Shown here: piece by piece, positions 48,001-57,150 of the stretch
Layout of the letters: every line of letters begins with the position of its first letter
Numbering within the stretch: position 1 is the first letter of the stretch
DNA from: Carallia brachiata
Taxonomy: Eukaryota > Streptophyta > Magnoliopsida > Malpighiales > Rhizophoraceae
Length of the DNA: 64,000 bases
Direction: 5' to 3'
Assembly: GCA_021464245.1 (NCBI GenBank)
Contig: JADCRB010000031.1
Span: 392,762 to 456,761, forward strand
Translations under genes and position numbers: made by a program
Notes under the pieces: model-generated
Databases searched by the model: none
The model's input: the letters and a program-made list of their open reading frames with translations, nothing else
Told to the model about the DNA's origin: nothing

Positions 48001-51000
48001 TTGAAATATGCAGCACTATTAACTTATCTATTCTGCTATAAGGAAGTTTTCAACTTTTTTTTACTCTAATTTGGATATTGGCTGAATATCTGTTATCCCA
48101 ACTCTATGCATCTTCTTGAGAACACAGCTGCACCCTCACTTTGAGAGGGGTGGGGAATAAATACTAGTTTTTCAAGATGTAAAACAATGACCCTATTTCT
48201 TTGTTTTATTTTTTGATTCCTTTTAGCATTTTTTGGGATTTTCATTTGTCTTTCCTTTGCCTGGCCTTCAATGTCCTCTGGTGACAAGGGGTTGCCGATA
48301 TTATCTTGTTGGTTGGAATTTTTTAATTATATTCTGTGATTGAGAAACTGCAGAGTCCGAATGCACTACGGCCATCCTGATATTTTTGACCGGATCTTCC
48401 ACATAACTCGAGGTGGCATTAGTAAGGCATCACGAGTGATTAACATCAGTGAAGATATATGCGGGTAAGCCTGAATGTATTATCATGATTTTCTCTTCGT
48501 TTTCTTTTTCCAATTTGGTTCTGTTTACTTAGTTTGGTCAATCATTCAAGGGATGATCTTTTAACAATGATTTGTCTTTTTTTCGGTCATCGGATATAGA
48601 TCCACAGATTATGATGTTTTTTTGATCCAAACAGTAGGATTGGAAGAAGTGAACCCAATTACAACTAAAAGAAATTTGGAATAAGTGGACTGAAATGGAC
48701 TTGGGTCAATTTTTTTTATTGCTAAATTTTATATAATTCAGATTGTCTTTGATCTTCCTTTTGCCCTTTGGGCCCCATTTTGTATCAGTGCATATCCACG
48801 ATCTTTTTTGACATGTGTTGAGCACTGATTCTCATTTTTTTCAGAGTAGTCTTGCTTCATTATTCGTAGAATGATTCTTTTTTTTTTTTTTAATGTATGC
48901 TTGTACATGTTCTAAAAAAAAAATCATGGCAGATTCATTAACAATAGCTGCACTAATGCTTCTCAGTGTTCACCTTTCTGTGTTCTCAATATTCTATAAA
49001 ACACTTTCGGTAGTAACTATATGGTTGTTATCTTGGTCTGTCCTTGATGTTGCACTTTGCAAAATGAAGGAGTGTACTTCTCTATTTCTTTCCTTTATTC
49101 TCTTCTTTTGTGGATGTGTTGCGGTGTAGGAGTGGAGGGATGTTTTCCATTTTTACGTGTGTCCACTGATTTTCAGCAAGGTAAAATCATTTTGCTGCAG
49201 GGTTTAACTCCACGTTGAGACAGGGGAATGTTACTCATCATGAATATATTCAGGTTTGATTATCCTTCTACAAATATTTCTATGTACTTTAGGAAAAATT
49301 TCTTCTTCTACCTTTTTGATTGTCTGTTTTGTGTAGGTTGGCAAAGGAAGAGATGTTGGATTGAATCAGATCGCTCTTTTTGAAGGAAAAGTTGCTGGAG
49401 GAAATGGAGAGCAAGTCCTAAGCAGGGATGTATACAGGCTTGGACAACTTTTTGATTTCTTCAGAATGCTCTCTTTCTATTTCACAACTGTTGGTTATTA
49501 TGTCTGCACAATGGTATGTTCCCTTGTACAGCCTTTACTGTGGTGTCAAGACTAGTGGAAGCTATTCTATTTAGGGAGCTAATCTTTGGGATTATCTGAT
49601 GAGAAATTTTGCTTGATGCAGATGACAGTCCTTACAGTATATATATTTTTGTATGGAAGGGCTTACCTGGTAATTCAACACAATTCGTTCTCTCCTTCAA
49701 ACTTCGCACTTTTCTCCAAATGGAATTTTTTTTTCCATGAAATAAATTATTGCTAGGTCACCTTATAGGAGTGTTTAGAGTTTAATATGAGATCTGTTCG
49801 TGGGTGTCACCTAATAGCTTACGCTTTGGGTTGAATGGTTTCTTGACAAGAAGCAAAAATATTATTCGTTTTTATCAATAACATGTAACTGAACTTGGGT
49901 GTAGAGCTTGTTGGTTGTATTACAATAAGCTCTGAATGTCTGTTTGTGGTTTTGGTGGTTGTGATTTATGATTCATTCTGTTGCATTACTAACTGCCTTA
50001 GTAAAACATTAATGGAGACTGCCTATTTATCCCATGATTTTGGGAATTGGACATCCTGATGACTTTAGTTATATAATTAAATTATGTGTATCTTGGACAT
50101 TTCTCCTGCTTCTTTAATGTATCCTGACTCAAAATCATATTCAAATTCCAAGAGAGCTTGTTGTTTTAGGAAGTTCTTTAAAAGCGCTTGTACCCAGTTA
50201 TTGCACAATGACATCCCTTTATTCTTTCCCTCTTTCACCTTTTGGTCTTGTATGTGCTCCAAAAGAGAAATGTCAAGGCGTGGAAGAGTTCTTGCTTACC
50301 GTCATTCGTGGACATATGAATCTCGAGAGCTAAATAAAAACATTGGGATATTTTCGAGGGATAGAACTCACATATTTGTTGTGGTATAGAACATTTTTCA
50401 CTTGAATTATCAAAATAACTGAAACTTAAGCAATTCTCAAGTTTTGTTATCTTGGCAGATATTGTATGGCTAGAAATATGGGAGCATGAGAAATTGTTAA
50501 TTGTAGACTTAAAATATATCAGAAGTGATCCTGGACTTGGGCTTCAAGTTTCCTGGGAAAAAGGCAGTAGACTTCTGGCCAAATTGTTTGAAAAACAGAT
50601 ATGTGGGGTTTGAATTTGTGTTCATTAGTCTGGAGTATCTTGCTATATTACCAAGCGTTTTGTGGCAATCACCTATGCTGTTCAATGTCTGCCTCAATTT
50701 GGGCCTCTTCTCTGCTTGTTTGGAGCCAGTACGTCAGTTGTTTTCTAACGAAGTCACCCTTTCCAAACCACCTCTTCAGGAACCCAAGCTTTTTAAGTAG
50801 TTTTCTGTCCGTGTGTTAAGTGTTCCTTGCTTCTATCCTTTCCGTGTTTATTGTGGTATTACCAAGGATGACCAAGTCCAAGTGCTCTTGAATGTCTCAT
50901 TGGATTATTGTTTTCCATTTTTTGCCTTAAGTTATCAGAATTTTACTGATATTACTCTCATGTGGATAATGACATTTTTCCTGATATGCTGCTCTCTTTC

Positions 51001-54000
51001 AGGCTTTCTCTGGAGCTGACCGTGCAATTGCACGGGAAGCAAGGATGTTGGGTAATACGGCTTTGGATGCTGTTTTGAATACACAATTCTTAGTCCAAAT
51101 TGGAGTTTTTACTGCAGTTCCCATGATAATGGGTTTTATACTTGAATTGGGTTTGCTTAAGGTTAGTCCATCCTATTCTCACTGATGTTATGCTTATACT
51201 CATTTCCTTGAAGGTGCCCAAGTTTTTCCACCAGAACAACCTTGCCAGTTTTTCAAATTGAACCAAATCCCTTCTATGATGTCTTTGGTGACTGTTTACT
51301 TATTTGAAGTTTGATGTATTATGTTATTCTTTATCATTAATTTCTTTATGCGCAGGCTGTTTTTAGCTTTATCACAATGCAACTTCAATTGTGCTCAGTC
51401 TTCTTCACATTTTCATTGGGTACCCGAACTCATTATTTGGACGCACGATCCTCCATGGGGGTGCCAAAGTATCTCTCTCTCTCTCTCTCTCTCTCCACGC
51501 ACACGCGCGCGCACGCACATTCACGTGCGCATTCATGCACAAATTTACTCAGAAGCTTATGTTTTATCTGTCTTGGACTTGACATACACACATCTTGAAT
51601 TTAATCAACAGTATAGAGCAACTGGCAGAGGCTTGTGGTCCGTCACATCAAGTTTGCAGAGAATTACAGGCTTTACTCTCGAAGTCATTTTGTTAAAGCG
51701 TGAGTGATACTTTTGTGGATAGATTTATCACTAATTTTTGTTTTGTGAGTGAAGAGATTTGCGAAAGCATAAAGCCCAATAATTTAGATGGATCACCAAA
51801 GGGAAGAAGCAAGCAACACTCAATGGGCTTTTGGACATCATATCTATCTAAAACCTTAAGACTTGGGTTATAGGTCTTCTAGCCACAGTTATAAGTTGTT
51901 TTCTTCTTCCTTCCTTTCGAATATGGGGCTTATATCTTATCCTCAACACGTCCCTCACGGAAAGTCCAACTCACTTGGGTTGGACCTAGTTCACATGGGC
52001 TGGAAGCGTGAACAAACAAGGCTCTCTTGGGCTCTAGAAGTTCACTATTAATTCACTAATAAATGTGAGGGGTAGCAGATTCAGGCTCTAATACCATGAA
52101 GAGATTTACGAAGCGTAGGGCCCAATAACTTAGATGGATCACTAAGGGGAAGAAGCAACCAACACTCAATAAGCTTTTGGACACGACGTCTACCTAAAAT
52201 CTAAGGCTTAGGTTATGGGACTTATATCTTATACTTCAACAATGAGTTTTCTCAATTTAATCATGAAACTTCATCTTGTCAGGCTAGAAGTCGCACTGCT
52301 TCTTATAGTTTACATTGCATATGGGTACACAAGTGGAGGTGCTGTTTCTTTTGTTCTGCTAACTCTTAGCAGCTGGTTCCGTCATCTCTTGGCTTTTTGC
52401 TCCTATATATTCAATCCTCAGGCTTTGAATGGCAAAAGTAAGCTTTGTGTTATTTTTTATTTATATGTTGAAGTTATTACTTTGAAGCATATGGTTATTC
52501 AAGCTTTACGCTCCTAAAATGTTTAATGTGCTGGTAAGAATGAAACTTCATATGATATGGCTTAATAAACAGGACCGTTGAAGATTTTGATGATTGGACC
52601 AGTTGGCTTCTTTACAAAGGTGGAGTTGGTGTAAAAGGAGAAAGCAGCTGGGAATCATGGTGGGATGAGGAACAGGTAATTGATAAGTTTTTCTCATTTT
52701 CATTTGGTGTGTTTCTGCATCACTGGATTCTTTATTATTTGGAGTTTCTTTAATGACCATAAAAGTCTTCCTTGCTCAGAATCAAAGAACTGATGTTTTT
52801 GTTGGTGAACTAAAGGTTTTAGGACATGTCTTTACTTCTAGCAGTGTCTTTTCTTGCAGTAAGATGTATGTCTACTAGAAATACAAAATTAGTTTTCCTG
52901 CAGGGTTTGTATAAGATTTTCTGTTGAATGTGCTGCAGCTTCTTAAAAAGCAATTAATGCTGACATTTTTGTTAGTGAAAAAGGATTGTATAGCACATCT
53001 TTGCTTTAAGCAGTGCTTTGCTTGTATATTCACGGAAAATGCAAAATTAGTTTTCCACTTTTCCTGCCATGGCTTGTATTAGTTTTCTGTTCAATGTGCT
53101 TCGACATTCTTTATATGCTATTTCTTTATGCCTACAGATCAGAAGTGTTCTCATGAATATTTCTTTTCATGTGGGTTGGAATTGTTTTATGTAATACTCG
53201 CTACAACTTTTCATGTTCTTCTCCAGTGATAAGTTATTTGTTTCATATCCAGATGCATATCCAAACTGTGAGAGGTCGCATATTGGAAACAATATTGAGC
53301 TTGAGGTTCTTAATGTTTCAGTATGGAATTGTTTACAAACTGCATCTCACTGGAAAGGATACATCCCTTGCAGTAATCTCCGTACCTTTTTCTGCTTCAT
53401 GGATAACTAGTTTCCTATGTTATTCTAAGACAATTATAAAAATCTCATTCAGCCTGTAGTTTCGTTACTGCTTAGACCATAGCCAGTGGTATTGTCTTGC
53501 TTCTTTATTTTGACAATATCTTTCATTGTTTAGATCTATGGCTTCTCCTGGGTGGTATTGGTTGGCTTTGTCATGTTGTTTAAGGTTTGTATGTTCTGAA
53601 TAGTTTGTCTCTTATTTCTGCACTGTTCTTTTGCTTTTCATTTGCCGTGACAACTCATTTCCTTTGTGTTTGTTTTCCTATTATCATTAGATCTTCTCAT
53701 ACAGCCCCAAAAAGTCCACCAATTTCCAGCTATTGATGCGATTCAGTCAGGAGTCATGTCGATAGGACTCATTACAGCCCTTTGTCTTGTCGTTGCCTTC
53801 ACTCGTCTGTCAATTTCAGACCTTTTTGCAAGCATCCTTGCATTTATTCCTACTGGTTGGCTCATCATATGTGTAAGTGAGAATGGCATTTTTCTATATT
53901 GAATTCCTTTAGAACAAGAACACTGTTTGGCCATCATTGAATCTTTTGCTTTTATACGACTGCCATGAAGCCTGTTCAAGGTTAGCAATTAGGTAACATG

Positions 54001-54810
54001 CCTTGCTCGTTAGAACGTTAGGAATGTGCATCCCCACCCCTCAAATTCTTGTGATAGTAATTAATGGTCAATGTAGCATTAGGGGGTCAATCCTCTGATG
54101 TGTTAGAACTATATATTCCCTGGCAATCGATTGAACAAATCTCCTTCTACTCCCCCCGTCCCCTGGCGCAGCAAAAAGCAAATGCCATGTTGGGGATAGA
54201 TGAGATTTGTGACGAACTTCTTGCCGTGTTTTGTCTCCCCCATTGCCAACTGCGAGTTTGTGTGTTTGGGAAAGCATGAAGTTGGCTGGGTGATGAAACA
54301 ACCAACTTTGCAAATGCATTTGGATGAGAAACCACCTATGTTTTTTGGTACATCAGAATTAAGCCCACAGTTTGTGAGGATTGGAAGGAGATGGGGTTTG
54401 AACCTTCAATCTCGCCCTATGAGTTTTTTTCTTGTCACGAACCAAGCTAAGCCTGGCTTAATCATGAGAAACCATTTTAATGGCAAAAAAGTGTTGCTTC
54501 TTCTTGGTTTCAACATGTACCTTCACATATATCATATTTTGACTTTGTATACCTGTTAATTCTTTTGAAACAGTTGAGTGTGACGTGGAAGAGAGTTGTA
54601 AGGAGCTTGGGCTTGTGGGATTCAGTGCGGGAGTTTGCCAGAATGTATGATGCTGGTATGGGTATGATTATTTTTGCACCACTAGCTGTCTTGTCGTGGT
54701 TTCCATTCATTTCTACCTTCCAGTCTCGTCTTCTATTTAATCAAGCCTTTAGTCGTGGACTGGAGATCTCTCTCATCCTTGCTGGAAACAAAGCTAATGT
54801 TCAGACCTGA
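30044..54810 (+). CDS. CALS10: Callose synthase 10 (GSL8 type)
   Basis: This is 1,3-beta-glucan synthase, a plasma-membrane/cell-plate enzyme making callose from UDP-glucose, needed for cytokinesis and plasmodesmal control. There are 51 exons; the protein is about 1,899 residues (family about 1,900). Exons: 30044-30248, 31123-31220, 31406-31572, 32263-32386, 33082-33177, 33390-33514, 34468-34557, 35149-35246, 35328-35445, 36244-36372, 36806-36881, 36968-37049, 37839-37931, 38022-38124, 38243-38365, 38468-38654, 38774-38826, 39265-39325, 39453-39534, 39711-39760, 40116-40202, 40358-40443, 41125-41152, 41913-42010, 42100-42181, 42267-42427, 42577-42697, 43448-43545, 43642-43732, 43840-44000, 44082-44191, 44503-44631, 44798-44866, 44956-45127, 46105-46222, 46477-46596, 47317-47432, 47521-47604, 48354-48464, 49201-49253, 49337-49513, 49622-49669, 51003-51161, 51356-51468, 51612-51699, 52283-52437, 52573-52675, 53253-53372, 53534-53584, 53691-53872, 54574-54810. 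The opening [14 protein letters not shown] and the ending [11 protein letters not shown] identify the GSL8 branch. The catalytic region contains REHIFTG and [16 protein letters not shown]. Exons 6, 11, 15, 39, 44, 45, 46 and 50 need small indels to keep frame. Confidence 0.92.
33713..34037 (+). mobile_element. TRIM retroelement in CALS10 intron 6
   Basis: Two 78-bp direct repeats (33713-33790 and 33960-34037), about 97% identical by eye, flank a 169-bp interior. TGGTATCAGAGCC, the plant initiator-tRNA-Met primer site, follows the left repeat directly at 33791. A purine-rich GAGGGGGCG precedes the right one. The 5-bp target repeat GTCCT lies at 33708-33712 and 34038-34042. There is no coding capacity. 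This is the full anatomy of a terminal-repeat retrotransposon in miniature, sense to the gene. Confidence 0.9.
33791..33803 (+). promoter_or_regulatory. Primer-binding site of the TRIM
   Basis: Thirteen bases complementary to the 3' end of initiator tRNA-Met, abutting the left terminal repeat. Confidence 0.85.
37158..37179. repeat. (GT)n microsatellite in CALS10 intron 12
   Basis: About ten GT units in a row. Confidence 0.85.
39326..39452 (+). other. GC-AG intron of CALS10 (intron 18)
   Basis: The exon ends ...CTCCAG and the intron begins GCAAGC instead of GT; it ends in GGTGCAG. Both flanking exons keep the reading frame and the family sequence (FAYFLQ then IRPLVRPTN), and no nearby GT would do so. 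The match of the rest of the donor to consensus is good, as usual for GC donors. Confidence 0.8.
49770..49852 (+). mobile_element. Solo-LTR remnant of the intron-6 TRIM family
   Basis: In CALS10 intron 42, the words TCACCTAATAGCTTACGC and GGTTGAATGGTTTCTTGACA match the 3' two-thirds of the 78-bp TRIM terminal repeat with scattered differences. No second repeat or primer site is seen, so it is a decayed solo repeat. Confidence 0.6.
51475..51500. repeat. (CT)n plus CA/CG-rich microsatellite in intron 44
   Basis: A CT run starts six bases after the exon 44 donor and is followed by a CACGCACACGCGCGC tract. Confidence 0.8.
51750..52241 (-). mobile_element. Second TRIM retroelement, CALS10 intron 45
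   Basis: Two direct repeats beginning TGAAGAGATTT and ending CTTCAACA/CCTCAACA lie at 51750-51948 and 52097-52241. On the minus strand they begin TGTTGA and end CTTCA. GGCTCTAATACCA, the complement of a one-mismatch initiator-tRNA-Met site, abuts the right repeat at 52084-52096. The complement of a purine tract lies beside the left repeat (TCCCTCACGG). So the element is antisense to the gene. The left repeat carries about 54 extra bases. Flanks GTGAG and ATGAG are an imperfect target duplication. It is a different family from the intron-6 TRIM. Confidence 0.8.
52793..53115. repeat. Diverged tandem duplication in CALS10 intron 47
   Basis: Two units of about 150-165 bp share words in the same order: a TTTTTGTTGGTGAA/TTTTTGTTAGTGAA start, AGCAGTG, ACAAAATTAGTTTTCC/GCAAAATTAGTTTTCC, TTTTCTGTT and AATGTGCT. 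The second copy begins near 52961. The divergence suggests an old local duplication. Confidence 0.65.
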
Positions 54811-55985
54811 TTTTTTCGTCTCCTTGATGGCTGTCTGTGGTAAGCCCTATAGAGGTTACGGATTTTACACCAATAGTTTCCTGTACAATATTTTCTGTGA
54901 CAGTATCCGGTATGAATGTACATTATTTTTTGTAAAAAAAGGGTAGTTGTATAACAGACATGTATTCCAAGATCGTATCTGAGCTCAAACTTTGTGTCTG
55001 TAATTTCTCACGAATTTATTTGTCTGAAGGATAGGATGCTGAGCTTCTTAAAAAGTCGCTACTGGGTGTTAGAATTGAATTTGTGAAGGGCATTTGCCTT
55101 TTTGGGTCGTTTGTTGTTTTTTCATTTTTTTTTCTTTTTTTTTATTCATTAAGAGATTCATTGAATCATGAGGATAACTCATTTTTAATAAATTTCTTTA
55201 CTCTTTCAAGATTTAAACTCAAAACTTTTAGCACAAAAGTTTGAAGTATAATTATTGGAGTTTTTATTTGGTTGTAAGAAAAAAAGGACAGAACTAGTAG
55301 TGCAGCCAAATAGGAAACTTTTTTTGTTACCATTGATGTTAAAACAATTTACGATTATTTAAAGAGTTACACGGGACGGAAAAGCAAATATGAGGCAATT
55401 TTATTAATTATCTTTTATGGTGCAGAGGCGAGTGAAAAACGAAACGTAAGGAAATAAATAAAACTCCATTGGTATTTGTCGTTCCTATTAAATTATCATC
55501 AAGATATGGTCCATCGAAACACAGCGTTGAGTCCAATTGTACTAATTTCGATTGGTGTATTTCAAAACAACTGTGGTCTATTTAGGCATGCAGGAATGTT
55601 CACATTGTAACGAAAAGAAAAAAAAGGTGGAACTTGGTAAGGTGGAAATTGCAACTCTAAAAATGGAGTAGAACTCAAATCAAAGAGAATTCAAGTTATA
55701 CAAAGTAAAGAGAAATAATAGATGGCAGAACTTAATTAGAAAAAAAAAAAACATATGAAATGAGAGATTAATTATGGGTTTAGCTAATTCTAAAAACATA
55801 AAACCTAGTAAGACAATTAGAACAAACTCGCATATGGTAACAACGGTAATCAGATGGTCGTGAAGAGGTTGAGCTTTTTTGATAAAGGATATGAATAAAA
55901 TTCCAGTTTATATGTTTATTAAAGAAAAAAAAAGGACAATTTCTTTGGGCTTACCAGAAAAAAAAAAAACAGAGCTCACAATTGC
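54811..55985. other. CALS10 downstream region
   Basis: The CALS10 3' untranslated region must lie at the start of this stretch. The rest is AT-rich with A runs and no recognisable gene. Confidence 0.5.
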
Positions 55986-56323
55986 ATCCACTGTTGTAAA
56001 AATTGGACCGGACCGGTCGGTCGGACTGGTTGAACCGGTGGTTTGGGCCGATTTTAGCAAAATTTGAGGGATGACTCGGACTGGAAAAAACCAGTCAAAA
56101 TCTGTCAAAAATCGGTGAAAATCAGATCCGTTGGACCGGTTCAATGAAATTGAAAAATTTATAAATTATAATTTGACTCCAAATATTATTTAAATTATAA
56201 TTTGAGTACTAAATTTAATTAAAAAGTTCAATTTAGTCTTAAATTTGATTAAAAATTTCAATTTTATCCTTAAAATTAGAAAAATTAATACTTAATTACT
56301 ATCTATAATACGCATTCATAATA
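55986..56323. mobile_element. Plant repeat with CCGGACCGG motifs, cut by the virus
   Basis: The start (TTGTAAAAATTGGACCGGACCGG) and the GGTCGGACTGGTTGAACCGG words are typical of a family of dispersed non-autonomous plant elements. Only one end is seen; the AT-rich body runs straight into viral sequence at about 56324. The other end would lie beyond the right edge of the window if the virus was inserted into it. Confidence 0.5.
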
Positions 56324-57150
56324 GTACTGATCGACCTATAGCTAAAATCCTTATTGCAGGATTTACAGGACAGCTAAAGGATGGTGGGACTACCATCTTA
56401 CTGAAACAGACAGACTAGACATTTTGAACTCTGTAAAACTTGATGATCAAGAGAATCCTATTCTTGATACATCAGGAAACCCTATTCCCGATTCAGTATC
56501 CACACTGATTCTAACAATCTCCTTACATTTTGTAAGAGATCCATCACATTTGAAAGACAAAAACGCTGAACTCTATCTAATCTTAGATGTAAGAAGTTAA
56601 GTGATTTTCAGTATTACAAGAACACCTTTCTCACTAGATTAATGCTTAGGGAAGATTCCAACCAATCCTTTTGGAAGGAAAAATTCTTAGCAGGTCTCCC
56701 AACTCTTCTAGGTGAAAAGGTTCGTAATAAACTCAAAGAAACCATAGGAAACCACATTCCTTACAATAAACTCACATATGGTGAATTAATAAGTTCTACC
56801 CAAAAGGAAGGACTTAACATTTGCCAGGATATTAAACTCCAGAAACATTTGAAATGGGAAATGGCAACTAAATAGGAACTTGGAAGTTTTCATAAACAGT
56901 TTGAGTATACTCCTATTCTAAAATGATTCTAAAAACCAAAATTTCCTTCTAAAACCTCTTTTTCCAAAACAAACAAACGGTTTTCTAAAAAACATTTTCT
57001 TCAAGATGTTTTATAAACCACATTTGAAAAGAAACGTTTTCCTTAAAACAAAACATTTTAACCTCTTTTCCTGCTCCTACTACTTCTAAAAACGCTGTCT
57101 GTTTTAATGTCATAAAACAGGGCATGTTGCTCGTTTTTGTAAGTTCAATA
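56324..57150 (+). pseudogene. Viral coat region, C-terminal half, broken
   Basis: The reading starts inside the coat domain at a conserved GFTGQLKG motif, then carries the coat-family words DPSHLKDK, SNQSFWKEKFLAGLP and LLGEKV. It ends with a CCHC zinc knuckle at 57100-57140 (spacing 2-4-4). Frameshifts lie near 56376, 56588 and 57107, and stops occur at 56872 and after. The knuckle itself is split by the 57107 shift. In the virus this region forms the capsid and binds RNA. The N-terminal half lies on the other strand at 60296-61813. Confidence 0.85.
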
